From Alphaproteobacteria bacterium (GTDB lineage: Bacteria; Pseudomonadota; Alphaproteobacteria; Paracaedibacterales; CAITNM01): a stretch of DNA of 40,444 nucleotides. Position numbers and translations under genes: made by a program. The notes beneath the pieces were generated by a model, which was not told the DNA's origin, searched no databases, and saw only the letters and a list, made by a program, of their open reading frames with translations. The first letter of the stretch is position 1. Every line of letters starts with the position of its first letter. This document shows positions 8,443 to 17,443 of this stretch, piece after piece. The stretch covers positions 1-40,444 of the forward strand of contig CANKYV010000015.1 of assembly GCA_947487955.1 (NCBI GenBank), in the 5' to 3' direction.

Positions 8443-9429
8443 GTGGTCAAGCGATTCCTTCTCTGCATGATGATCGTTCAAAGCACGCTTGGCTATAGCA
8501 AGTGCGTGGGAAGGTTTGTTAACCCGATTTCAGATATCTGCTGGAGTTGTATTTTCCCGATTACGATTGGTGGTATGCGCGTCTCGGCAAGTGGGGAAGA
8601 TACGGAGAACCTGAGAGAAATCTTATGTGCGTGTTCCACTCCTATTCCGCGCGTAGGCGTGCCGATTTCGTTTTGGGAGCCAGTGCGCATGGTTGATGTG
8701 ACGCGCACACCCTACTGCTTAGTGAATATGGGTGGTATTCAGATGATGGAACGAGGCGTGCAAGGTGCTGGGTCAGTGGAGAATGGCCATCAAACGGGCA
8801 ATACCTCGCGCATGCGTGATTCGTTCTACCAAGTGCATTGGTATATGTACCCGGTGCTCTACTGGTTAGAGCTGATTGTTGATTTGGTTTGCATGGAAAA
8901 GGGAGATGTGGATCTTGCCTATATCACGGAGCTTGACCCCTTATGGAACGATGATGAGACAGCCTTTATTTTGAATCCCGAAGCTGTACTATTCGCCAAT
9001 CCGATTGCACAAGCAGCGTGTGCTGCGGATTGTGTAATGGCAAGCACTGGGTTTGGTCGGGATGAGTTGTTTTGGTGTGGGGGATGCCAGGGCAGCATGT
9101 ATCCTTTTAGTGGCTCGATCGCGTCTCATGTGGGTGGGGTGCAAGCGAGTCTATTGGCGTTGCAGCGGATGATTGCCAAGTTACATCGCGAAGGGTTGCT
9201 GAAAGGCACCGTGGGTAGAGATGCGTGGTGTGATCGTTATCCGATGCCGATTATCAAAAAGACCCAATACAAAACGCAGATGTTGTTCCCCGTTCCATCG
9301 ACTGGATCACGGCAGTGTCATCCGTTAGGTCGAACCGAAGTGTTATGGGGGAGTGGCAAGGAATTCCCCTATCAAGGGGAGGATTTTGGGTATTTGGTAT
9401 GGAGAAAAAGATCATGCTGCTTAGGCTAA
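8443..9429 (+). CDS. traU: Type-F conjugative transfer protein TraU
   Basis: TraU is a Cys-rich periplasmic protein needed for DNA transfer and mating-pair formation. The 328-residue product starts at GTG 8443 behind GAGGG. It has a signal peptide (about 1-20) and the family's early segment CWSCIFPITIGGMRV. Further Cys motifs follow (CACSTPIPRVGVPISFWEP, CAADCV, CGGCQGSMYPF). Length matches F TraU (330). The 3' end overlaps the start of trbC. Confidence 0.95.
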   Translation: MVKRFLLCMMIVQSTLGYSKCVGRFVNPISDICWSCIFPITIGGMRVSASGEDTENLREILCACSTPIPRVGVPISFWEPVRMVDVTRTPYCLVNMGGIQMMERGVQGAGSVENGHQTGNTSRMRDSFYQVHWYMYPVLYWLELIVDLVCMEKGDVDLAYITELDPLWNDDETAFILNPEAVLFANPIAQAACAADCVMASTGFGRDELFWCGGCQGSMYPFSGSIASHVGGVQASLLALQRMIAKLHREGLLKGTVGRDAWCDRYPMPIIKKTQYKTQMLFPVPSTGSRQCHPLGRTEVLWGSGKEFPYQGEDFGYLVWRKRSCCLG

Positions 9430-10046
9430 TTTTATGCATAGTTTTTGGATTATTGGTACTTGAAGCATCGGTCCCAGCCAATGCAAAACCAGATCTACAG
9501 AAGGTCTATAACGAAGCGTTAAGCTGGAGCAAAAGCAAATTAAAAGAAATGCCAGATGTAAAGCAAAGCACTGCGATCATCAATTCTCCTAAAGCGGGTG
9601 TTTGTCGAGGCCAACAAGATGATAAAGGAGAGCTCGCTATTGCGCCTGGGTGCCCCAATAAAAACCGGGTGAAAAAAGATAACGATCAATACGTTCACGC
9701 AACTGTAAAAGATCCAAAGATTTTGGTCTTCGTGTCGTTTTCGATACCCAAAGCAAGCTTAACCGCTCTTGCAAAAGAAGCCGAAAAGTTTGGAGCGGTT
9801 CTTGTCATGCGGGGACTTAAAGGGGATTCGTTTAAAGAGACACAAGCAGCCTTTCAAGCGCTAGGTGAAGAGGAGAGGTCAGGTATCGAGATCAATCCTG
9901 AATTGTTTGAGACCTATCAGATACAACAAGTACCGGTGTTTGTACGGGTTAAAGCATCTACCGAGGGAGAACTGCAAGAGATAGGGCGTTTATCTGGAAA
10001 TGTATCGCTAGCGTTTGCTGCGCAAAAGCTGCAGGAGATGTCATGA
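9414..10046 (+). CDS. trbC: Type-F conjugative transfer pilin assembly protein TrbC
   Basis: TrbC is a periplasmic protein acting with TraW in F-pilus assembly. The product (210 residues) has a signal peptide, then a TraW/TrbC-like thioredoxin-fold domain. Recognisable parts are LVFVSFSIPKASL, the AVLVMRGLKGDSF strand-turn and the cis-Pro-like QVPVFVRV. ATG 9414 is preferred because GGAG at 9401-9404 is 9 bases upstream; ATG 9399 would add five residues and also gives a usable signal peptide. It overlaps traU by 16 bases and traN by ATGA. Confidence 0.88.
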   Translation: MLLRLILCIVFGLLVLEASVPANAKPDLQKVYNEALSWSKSKLKEMPDVKQSTAIINSPKAGVCRGQQDDKGELAIAPGCPNKNRVKKDNDQYVHATVKDPKILVFVSFSIPKASLTALAKEAEKFGAVLVMRGLKGDSFKETQAAFQALGEEERSGIEINPELFETYQIQQVPVFVRVKASTEGELQEIGRLSGNVSLAFAAQKLQEMS

Positions 10047-11704
10047 GATTGTTCGCTTTTATCGTCCTGCTAAGTCTTTCTGCTTTGGTCACGTTGCAGG
10101 CAATGACAAACGGCCATAGCGAGGGGAAAGCCATGGCGGGCTCTCTTCTAGGCGGTGTACAACAGGCGGCTACAAGTACTTCTCCTTCGACCGTGCCAGG
10201 ATTTATGACCGATAGTCCAAAAGAAGCGTCTTTGGATAATGGATCGATCGGTGATGCTACCAGTGCTGAGGTGAGAAGTAACCAAGCAGCCGTGGTGATT
10301 TCCGAGAATTCAAGAACGCGGCAAAAGTTTGTCATTGATCCAAGCACGGATCCTCTCTTTATCAATGCTAATAAAGCGACGGCTAATCCGGAACAAACGA
10401 TGCAGGAAATGGTTGTTGAGACGTCCGATGGTACTGGTCAGGATCAAGATGAAATTGTTGAGTGTATGGAAGGGGGAGATGAGTACGTACAGACGTGTCG
10501 TAAACAACTAATTCTTAAAATTCAAATTGTTCCAGAAGTGAGAAGGTGTGAATGCCACATCTATTGGTGGTTTTCCTCTCATGGACATCATCATAATCTC
10601 CAAAGTGACGGGACAAGATGGGCCATGGAATGGGTTACCCCTCGCCATGTGGAAATACTTTCTGAAGAATGGGTGGGGTGCGAGCACCTTGAAGAACTAA
10701 GTGACCAGGGACGATGTTATTATGTTGAAAGGGTCCACGGAGAGCCAGGAACGCGAGAGATTAGAGGAGATGTTGTAGGTCCTAAACCAGGTAACTCTCC
10801 CACCGAAATAGAACCTATTACACGAGATCACTGGGAAGAAACAGATACGTATGCTTGTTTTAAACCTGTTGAAAACACTTGCCAAGCATTGAGAATTAAA
10901 GGGTGTGTTCAGATTAGTTCTGTCTGTGCGGAAGAGATTAATGAAGTTTGTGTTGCCTGGAAACAAACGTTGAGATGCCCATCTGCTAAGAAGAAGATAC
11001 GACGATATCGAGCCGTTGGCGAGAAGTCGCCATTTTGTTTAACGGGTGATTGTGCAGAGAGCGATTATGAGTCTAATGGCGAGATGTTTAATGCCATGGC
11101 CCATTTAGCTGTTCTAAAAGAAGTGCAAAATGATATTCGTGCCGATGTAGGAATTTTTAAAGGACAGTCACGGCAATGTCGTAAGAATTGCATCGGGTTT
11201 CGTGATTGTTGTACCACGGGAAAAGGCTGGGGGGTAAGCCTCAACCTTGCTGAGTGTAGTGGGGAAGAACGTGAACTTGCTGATTGGCGAGGTAAGAAGA
11301 AATGCGTGTTTGTAGGGACTTATTGCGCAGAAAGAGACCCGATATTTAAAATTTGTATTCGTAAAAAATCAAGTTTTTGTTGCTTTGGCACAAAACTCGC
11401 CAGACTTATCAATTCTCAAGGAAGGGCACAACTTGGTCTTGGATGGGGTGATGTAGAGGGGCCAGATTGTCGAGGACTCACGCCCACAGAACTGAGTCGC
11501 ATTGATATGTCACGCATGAACTTATCGGAACTTTATGAAGACGTACAGAAGAATTTTAAGCCAAAAGCCCAAGAGCACATTGCGCAAGGCGTTGAATTAG
11601 ACCGTATCCGTGAAAACATGAGTCATATGACAAAAAAAGTGAGGGTCTCTGGAACAGATACGGCTGGAGCTTCATCGACCAATACTCCCAGAAATGAGCT
11701 TTGA
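10043..11704 (+). CDS. traN: Mating-pair stabilisation protein TraN
   Basis: TraN is the outer-membrane adhesin of F-type systems that contacts the recipient cell. The 553-residue protein has a signal peptide (about 1-20) and a variable N-terminal part. A long Cys-rich body follows, with about 25 Cys residues spaced in pairs (for example CRKNCIGFRDCC and CIRKKSSFCC), which is characteristic of TraN. Length is near F TraN (602). The ATG overlaps the trbC stop. The variable first 150 residues are where recipient specificity would be expected. Confidence 0.9.
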   Translation: MRLFAFIVLLSLSALVTLQAMTNGHSEGKAMAGSLLGGVQQAATSTSPSTVPGFMTDSPKEASLDNGSIGDATSAEVRSNQAAVVISENSRTRQKFVIDPSTDPLFINANKATANPEQTMQEMVVETSDGTGQDQDEIVECMEGGDEYVQTCRKQLILKIQIVPEVRRCECHIYWWFSSHGHHHNLQSDGTRWAMEWVTPRHVEILSEEWVGCEHLEELSDQGRCYYVERVHGEPGTREIRGDVVGPKPGNSPTEIEPITRDHWEETDTYACFKPVENTCQALRIKGCVQISSVCAEEINEVCVAWKQTLRCPSAKKKIRRYRAVGEKSPFCLTGDCAESDYESNGEMFNAMAHLAVLKEVQNDIRADVGIFKGQSRQCRKNCIGFRDCCTTGKGWGVSLNLAECSGEERELADWRGKKKCVFVGTYCAERDPIFKICIRKKSSFCCFGTKLARLINSQGRAQLGLGWGDVEGPDCRGLTPTELSRIDMSRMNLSELYEDVQKNFKPKAQEHIAQGVELDRIRENMSHMTKKVRVSGTDTAGASSTNTPRNEL

Positions 11705-11723
11705 GATGGCAGGAGAAAACAGG

Positions 11724-12509
11724 ATGAAAAAACACAATGTATTTTTGATAGGAGTAATGCTTATTTCGAGCTTAGAAGCGACTTCTTACTACCAAGTCCA
11801 TGAAAAGGGGTGGCACTGGTATGAGCCGCAAGAAATCCCAAGAGAAGAGGAACAGCAATCTGCTGAGAAGTCCTTAAATACTTCAAAAAATTCTTCTATA
11901 CCTTTGAAGAAAAAAGCACCGAAAGAGGTCGTGGCAAGCTACCGAGAAGAACTCGAAAATCGTCTCGCTGCAGCCTGGATAGACCCCACTCCCAAAAAAA
12001 TACGTGCGTATCAAGACATGCAAAAAGACATGATGGATCGCTCAAAAGCTTTTAGTGAAGGGTGGATGCAAAGCGTGTTCTTAAACCCAACGCTCGATCA
12101 TACACTAGTCTCGCCAGTGAATCAGCGGGCCCGTCATGTGCAGCTGGATTTAGAAAAGAAACAAGTGAAAGAAACCATTCAAGTGCTTGCCAAAGAGTAT
12201 GGGCTGTTTTTCTTCTTTAGTGGCAATTGTGAGTACTGTCATCAGTTTGCGCCGATTGTGAAGCAGTTTAGTGAACAATATGGCTGGGAAGTTTTACCTA
12301 TTAGCCTTGATGGCGGACAATTAGAGCTTTTCCCGAATGCACAACCGGATAATGGTCTGTTTGTACAGTGGCAACCTGGAAACCAAGGGCAGGTGATGCC
12401 GGCTTTATTTGCGGTGAATCCGAATACGGGGCATGTCATCCCGATCGCTTTTGGGATGACGAGTATTGATCAAATGGAAATCCGGATTATGAGTTTGGTG
12501 AACGCATGA
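11724..12509 (+). CDS. traF: Conjugal transfer protein TraF (periplasmic thioredoxin-like)
   Basis: TraF is a periplasmic pilus-assembly protein with a thioredoxin-like fold. The 261-residue product has a signal peptide (1-20), a charged N-terminal region with the WYEP motif, and a C-terminal thioredoxin domain with SGNCEYCHQFAP. Cys169-Glu-Tyr-Cys172 is an intact CXXC. F TraF lacks CXXC while relatives in other plasmids keep it, so this version could itself help form the disulfides of TraN, TraU and TraH. ATG 11724 follows AGGAGA by 7 bases; the ATGs at 11694 and 11706 are less likely. Confidence 0.92.
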   Translation: MKKHNVFLIGVMLISSLEATSYYQVHEKGWHWYEPQEIPREEEQQSAEKSLNTSKNSSIPLKKKAPKEVVASYREELENRLAAAWIDPTPKKIRAYQDMQKDMMDRSKAFSEGWMQSVFLNPTLDHTLVSPVNQRARHVQLDLEKKQVKETIQVLAKEYGLFFFFSGNCEYCHQFAPIVKQFSEQYGWEVLPISLDGGQLELFPNAQPDNGLFVQWQPGNQGQVMPALFAVNPNTGHVIPIAFGMTSIDQMEIRIMSLVNA

Positions 12510-12515
12510 AAAAGA

Positions 12516-12740
12516 TTATTGCTTTTTTAAGATATTTGAACAGGAGATGGACTTACCAATGGCTGTTCGCCATTGCTCAAACGCTGCAGCAACAGCGGGA
12601 TTCTTCATATTTTGGGTGGGGCGTAAACTATAAAGATAGGTCTGCACAGAGTACAGGACGAGGGTTTGCACATTGGTATCTAATTCCTTGGCAACAGCGG
12701 TTAACGAATCGGTTAGGTCGTCAGGAATATCAATCTGCAT
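12516..12740 (-). CDS. Ribbon-helix-helix (CopG/antitoxin-like) protein, antisense between traF and traH
   Basis: The 74-residue minus-strand ORF reads like a real ribbon-helix-helix protein. A beta strand (MQIDIPDDLTDSL) leads into an amphipathic helix (AVAKELDT), a turn (NVQ), then a second helix (LVLYSVQTYLYSL). A predicted helical tail follows. This pattern is that of CopG/ParD-like DNA-binding antitoxins and repressors and would not be expected from the antisense of a coding gene. No toxin partner lies beside it. It could autoregulate, repress tra expression, or be a relic. No clear ribosome binding site precedes the ATG, and TGA lies just upstream. Confidence 0.55.
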   Translation of the reverse strand: MQIDIPDDLTDSLTAVAKELDTNVQTLVLYSVQTYLYSLRPTQNMKNPAVAAAFEQWRTAIGKSISCSNILKKQ

Positions 12741-12748
12741 GGATCAAT

Positions 12749-14161
12749 ATGGTTGTAGATTTTCTATTCAGTGTAAGGTTTTTCTTTTTTAAAGCCAAGC
12801 GAGGTCTCCTTCTCTTTACGATGATTAGCGGCACGGGTCTTTATGCTCCCATTGCTCAAGATCTGATGACGTTTTTTAAAAGTGCTGGCATGGCGAGTAA
12901 TGTCACTGCACCGGGAGCTTATCGAGATCAATCTGCTGGGTATTATACCGGTGGGAGTATTATGGCTCGCACAGGAGCACGTAATGCGCAACTGGCAACG
13001 GTACAGATGCCGGGATTTCGTGCGGGGTGTGGCGGTATTGATATGTGGACGGGAGGGTTTTCGCATATAAGTGCTGGAGCAATGGTGGAGATGATGCGCA
13101 ATATTGGCTCATCCGCTGCTTCTTATGCCTTCATGCTGGCAGTGCAAACCGTGAGCCCGCAAATCTATAATATTATGAACGAGCTTAATGCGTTGGCAAC
13201 GCAGATTAACCAAACCAATATCAATTCCTGTGAAGCCGCCGCGACGATGTTGGGGGGAATTTGGCCCAAATCGGATCAATCCAGCAAGCATTTGTGTCAA
13301 GCGATGGGAAGTAACCTTGGGGCATTTTCTGATTGGTCTGCAGCACGACAGGGATGTGGAGCTAAAGGCGATCGCGATAGTGTGTTGAGCCGGGCAGGGG
13401 CTGATCCAAAGTATAAAGATATGTTAGTTGGAGAATTTAACCTGGCGTGGAAAGCCATTCAAACCAATGCCTTTTTAAGTACGGATCAAGAATTAGCACA
13501 GCTTTTCTTAACCTTAGTGGGCTCTATTATTGCTCGTAAAAATGGGGAGGAGTTTGAAATTACCATGCTTCCTGGACACGCGGACCGAGATGATGTCTTA
13601 AATGGTCTGCTTAATGGAGGCAATACTCCTATTTACCGGTGTGACGATGGGAAATGTTTGCTCCCTGTTATGCAGCACATCAATCTGCCTGAAGCCCATG
13701 CGTTGTTTAAGAAAACGCATCTCATCTTGGAAAGCCTGATTGAAAAGATCTATGCCGATACCGAGCCAACGGCTGAAGAAAAAGATTTTCTTAATTCTAC
13801 CAGACTGCCAGTGTATAAAATGTTGAACGTCAGTACAGCGTTTCGTAAAGGCTATGCACCGATAGATGTGCATCAATACGCGGAGCTAATAGCGCTTGAT
13901 ATTCTCTACAAATATGTCATTGAAGTGATTGATATCGTGCATGACAGCGTCGCCCAGCTGAAATCGATTCAGGTCGATGATGCCCATATGGATCGTTTCT
14001 TAAATCAGCTCCGTCATGCAAGAGAACGCATTACACACAAACGTCAATCAGCTTATCAACAAATGGATAGCCACTTATCGATGATTCAATCAACGCAAGT
14101 TATTGAGAAACAGTTGCACGTGATGATGGGCAATGTGGCTAACGAATATAATTGGATGTAA
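12749..14161 (+). CDS. traH: Conjugal transfer protein TraH
   Basis: TraH is a periplasmic/outer-membrane protein of F-pilus assembly. The recognisable family region begins with DLMTFFKSAGMASNVT, then GYYTGGSIMARTGARN and a Gly/Cys-rich GCGGIDMWTGGFSHIS, and runs to the end with a coiled-coil tail. The frame is open from an ATG at 12506 that overlaps the traF stop, but the first 81 codons are not TraH-like and lie antisense to the ribbon-helix-helix gene. ATG 12749 gives 470 residues, matching F TraH (458), and a hydrophobic signal-like start. The ribosome binding site there is weak, so the start is uncertain. Confidence 0.85.
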   Translation: MVVDFLFSVRFFFFKAKRGLLLFTMISGTGLYAPIAQDLMTFFKSAGMASNVTAPGAYRDQSAGYYTGGSIMARTGARNAQLATVQMPGFRAGCGGIDMWTGGFSHISAGAMVEMMRNIGSSAASYAFMLAVQTVSPQIYNIMNELNALATQINQTNINSCEAAATMLGGIWPKSDQSSKHLCQAMGSNLGAFSDWSAARQGCGAKGDRDSVLSRAGADPKYKDMLVGEFNLAWKAIQTNAFLSTDQELAQLFLTLVGSIIARKNGEEFEITMLPGHADRDDVLNGLLNGGNTPIYRCDDGKCLLPVMQHINLPEAHALFKKTHLILESLIEKIYADTEPTAEEKDFLNSTRLPVYKMLNVSTAFRKGYAPIDVHQYAELIALDILYKYVIEVIDIVHDSVAQLKSIQVDDAHMDRFLNQLRHARERITHKRQSAYQQMDSHLSMIQSTQVIEKQLHVMMGNVANEYNWM

Positions 14162-14176
14162 CGAGGTAAATAGAAA

Positions 14177-16939
14177 ATGGAATATGAAATTTATACCTTT
14201 GGAAATGGCGAAATTCTTCAAGGCGTCTTTAACTCGATTGCGGCCTGTCTTAATGGCCATACCGGCACTCTTTATGAACCACTCAAAAGAATAGGGATGA
14301 TTTTAGGGGTGTTTTGGGCAGCACTCTATGCGGTGTATGGGGACATGATGAAACCCTTAACCCATTGGATCATTCCTATGTCAGTGATCACTACTCTCTT
14401 ATTTGCACCACAAGCCAGCGTGTGGATTCATGATCCGGTCACGAAGTTTCATCAAAAAGTCGATAATGTTCCCTATGGTCTTGCGGCATTTGCAGGATAC
14501 ATTAGTAAGTTTGGCAGCATCATTACCGAGCAAGTGGAAAAAGTCTTTACGCTGCCTGATGATCTTAAGTATCAGAAGTCTGGGTCACTCTTTGCCGGTA
14601 ATATCATCCAGCAAGCAAAATCCTTCCATATTACCAATGAAGACTTAGCAGAGAATATGCGCGGGTTTGTGGGGCAATGTATTCTCTATGATGCGATGTT
14701 AGGGCGTAAGTACACGGTTGAAGATCTCAGACATAGTGATGATATTTGGGAGTTAGTGTCTACCAATGCTTCACCAGTGCGCTCCTTTTTGTGGAGAGAG
14801 CCGCGCCAAGCAGGAACCATGGCCGGAAGGCCAGAGATTATTACGTGTCGGGAAGGGGTAGCACGTTTTAATCGTTTATGGGGGCAAGAACTGGATCGAA
14901 GTGCCACGATATTTGGCAAAAAGATCTTTGGCAACCATGTGCTAATTAATGGTAAAGCGGAATTGCTCAAGTACCTTCCGTTAAGTTATGGAGCCTTAGG
15001 GAATATCGCTAAGTCAGCACAAGAGATTATCCAGCAGCAGATAATGATTTACAGTATTGTCGATGGGATTGAAGCCAATGGTGCTGCGGTAGGAAATGCC
15101 CAAAATTTTGCTGCACGTCGGGCTTACTTACAGCAGCGCTCGACCTATGAGACTTTAGGGGCCATGGCCGGAGAGACTCTGCCAACCATGAAAGCGGTGC
15201 TCGAAGCTATTGCTTATGCTTGTTTCTTATTTATTATTCCCATGGCTCTTTTACCGTTTGGCTATCAGTTTCTTTTGCGTTGGGCACAGATTCTTCTTTG
15301 GTTGCAAATGTGGGCACCTTTATATGCAATCTTGAACTACGTCATGACGATGGCGGCACGCTCAAAGACCTTAAGTTTATTATCTCTATCCAATGAAGCA
15401 GGAGTGACGATTGCAAGTTCTGTAGGGATTGCTAACCTGAACACGGATATTGCCTCAATGGCCGGGTATTTAGCGATGAGTATCCCTTTTCTCTGCATTG
15501 CCATTGTTAAAGGGGTAGGAAGCTTTGTGCACATGGCATCACACTTAGGAAATGTGGGTCAGGGTGCCGCCAGTATGGCAGCCTCTGAAGTGACGTCGGG
15601 AAATTTAAGTTTTGGGAATGTCTCAGAAGGGAATGTGCAGATTTCGAATAGTTCGATGCTGCAGCGTTCTAACGCGGCTGCCTACAAAGCTCATTCCTTC
15701 TCGATGCAAGATGGTCGTGTAGAGATGACGACTATGGCGGATGGCTCACAAATCTCTAATATTGGTACCTCAAACCTTCCTATTAGTCTTAACGTCGCGG
15801 AATCGCAAAGTAATCAACTCTCGGAAATGGCAAGCAGAAGCTATCAAAATGCGATGAATTTAAGTGAAAGTTCTTCGCAACAGCTTAGCAGCAGTGCACG
15901 TTCAGCCGTGAGCTTAAGTGATACTTTGTCTAAGCTTGAGAGCTCTGGCGATACCACTAGCCATGGTATCAACGTGGAACAAAGCCAAGCTATCCATCAT
16001 GGGGCTAATTTAACCAAGGATTTTGTACGGCAAACTCAACTTGAGGATGGAAAAGCAGTACAGTTATTAGCTAATGTCAGTGCAGGAAAAAGCATGAAAT
16101 TGCTAGGAGGATCGATGAGTATGGGAGGAGAATTAAGTGCAAAAGAACAGGAGCTTTATTCTAAAGCTCAACGATTTATAGAAGATAATAACTACCAAGA
16201 AGCCATGCGTGAAGCAGCACATGCTTCTCAGCAGCTATCTCATTCGCTTACTGATGAAAAAGCACGACGTTTAGCAGAAGAAACGTCCGGCGCTTATGAG
16301 CAAGGAATGAATCAACGTAGTGAAGCGGCGAAGAGTTTTAGAACTGCAGAGGATTACAATCAGCAAGCAAGCTTTACTCGAGCTAATAGTTCCACCATTA
16401 ATTACAACGCAAGTCAGCAGTTTGGGGAATGGTTAGCAGCGCAACCAGCCGATAATACCAAGGGTCATCTAGGGACACGAGGAGCTGCGCATATTATGGC
16501 ACATAATCCTAAAATGGCGATGGCGTATGCTGGGCGTTATATGGCTGAGAGAGGGTTAAATCCGGGAAGTGTTTCTACACCTTCATCAGCACAAGTGCGA
16601 AACCAGTACGATGGGGAGCAAGGGCATCAGTCTTATGCGGTGACGAAAGATAGTCTGCAGCAAGTGAGAAATCAAGCAGGTGATATTGCTAGCAATCCAG
16701 GTGTTTCAACACGACAAAGTGCGGAAGAAAAGATTACACAAGGACGCACGGCCATTGTTAAAGGTGCTAATGAAGCACGAGGTCAGGGTTCTACTTTAAA
16801 ACAAGAGCTAGACGCACAACAGGATAAAGGAGTCTTTAGAAGAGTTGCTGAAAAGGGAATAACAGAGGTTAACGGCATGATAAGTGATGTAACGGATGCA
16901 GGCAAAAAAATATGGAGCGGAGAGTCTCAACAGAAATGA
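14177..16939 (+). CDS. traG: Conjugal transfer protein TraG (mating-pair stabilisation)
   Basis: TraG is a large inner-membrane protein with a periplasmic C-terminal part; its N-terminus is needed for pilus assembly and its C-terminus for mating-pair stabilisation and, in F, entry exclusion. The 920-residue product (F TraG 938) has membrane segments near 35-75 and in a cluster at about 345-460. Its soluble C-terminal region, from about 470, is rich in Ser, Gln and Ala and largely helical. GAGGTAA precedes the ATG by about 9 bases. The start YEIYTFGNGEILQGVFNSIA is typical of TraG_N. Confidence 0.92.
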   Translation: MEYEIYTFGNGEILQGVFNSIAACLNGHTGTLYEPLKRIGMILGVFWAALYAVYGDMMKPLTHWIIPMSVITTLLFAPQASVWIHDPVTKFHQKVDNVPYGLAAFAGYISKFGSIITEQVEKVFTLPDDLKYQKSGSLFAGNIIQQAKSFHITNEDLAENMRGFVGQCILYDAMLGRKYTVEDLRHSDDIWELVSTNASPVRSFLWREPRQAGTMAGRPEIITCREGVARFNRLWGQELDRSATIFGKKIFGNHVLINGKAELLKYLPLSYGALGNIAKSAQEIIQQQIMIYSIVDGIEANGAAVGNAQNFAARRAYLQQRSTYETLGAMAGETLPTMKAVLEAIAYACFLFIIPMALLPFGYQFLLRWAQILLWLQMWAPLYAILNYVMTMAARSKTLSLLSLSNEAGVTIASSVGIANLNTDIASMAGYLAMSIPFLCIAIVKGVGSFVHMASHLGNVGQGAASMAASEVTSGNLSFGNVSEGNVQISNSSMLQRSNAAAYKAHSFSMQDGRVEMTTMADGSQISNIGTSNLPISLNVAESQSNQLSEMASRSYQNAMNLSESSSQQLSSSARSAVSLSDTLSKLESSGDTTSHGINVEQSQAIHHGANLTKDFVRQTQLEDGKAVQLLANVSAGKSMKLLGGSMSMGGELSAKEQELYSKAQRFIEDNNYQEAMREAAHASQQLSHSLTDEKARRLAEETSGAYEQGMNQRSEAAKSFRTAEDYNQQASFTRANSSTINYNASQQFGEWLAAQPADNTKGHLGTRGAAHIMAHNPKMAMAYAGRYMAERGLNPGSVSTPSSAQVRNQYDGEQGHQSYAVTKDSLQQVRNQAGDIASNPGVSTRQSAEEKITQGRTAIVKGANEARGQGSTLKQELDAQQDKGVFRRVAEKGITEVNGMISDVTDAGKKIWSGESQQK

Positions 16940-16944
16940 AAAAG

Positions 16945-17334
16945 CTAACTATATCGAGAGTTATTTTGCCTAGAGTAATAGGCAGAAGATCCTGGTGCAC
17001 AAGGGTCAATATTCCATGCTGCGGAGCCCATTTTAGCAGGATTCATGCTCCAATCGTCATTAATTTTAAAAATGCGATTGTTAGCACCATTATAGCCACT
17101 GGAAATATTTATCTTCATTTTAAAGAAATCAACAAGACCAGCAATGACAAGAGAAATGAGGATGTTTTTCCAGTTCGCTGTGTGCAGATCGACAACTTTA
17201 ATCATCATGCCGAGCATGCCCAGTACAATTGCATGGCGCCACAAAAAACGCATGGTCTTGATGGAGTTATCAAGAACCTTTTGTATCCTATGAACAGCAG
17301 CTATCTGCATTGTGTGTTTGTCATTTCTTTTCAT
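16945..17334 (-). CDS. Small membrane protein of unknown function, convergent with traG
   Basis: The 129-residue minus-strand ORF has two adjacent hydrophobic segments (about residues 33-48 and 56-72). A polar tail contains NDDWSMNPAKMGSAAWNIDP, Cys and Ser residues. The plus-strand ORF over the same bases is basic, Cys/His-rich and looks like noise, so I take this strand as coding. Its end lies 5 bases from the traG end. An internal Met at residue 9 is an alternative start. Its job is unknown; entry exclusion or a T4SS-associated accessory role is only a guess from location. Confidence 0.55.
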   Translation of the reverse strand: MKRNDKHTMQIAAVHRIQKVLDNSIKTMRFLWRHAIVLGMLGMMIKVVDLHTANWKNILISLVIAGLVDFFKMKINISSGYNGANNRIFKINDDWSMNPAKMGSAAWNIDPCAPGSSAYYSRQNNSRYS

Positions 17335-17443
17335 AGGATAACTATACCCTTTAAATTCTTAAAAATCTATCTATTTGGGGAAGAAAAGAGCGGTTTTTGC
17401 GTGTATAGTGACGAAAATCCTTTATTTATTAAGAAAGTGAAAA

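Noticed and set aside
12764-13066. Minus-strand 100-codon ORF next to the ribbon-helix-helix gene, considered as a toxin partner
   Set aside because: It lies antisense to a conserved part of TraH, is Ser/Arg/His-rich and shows no toxin fold.
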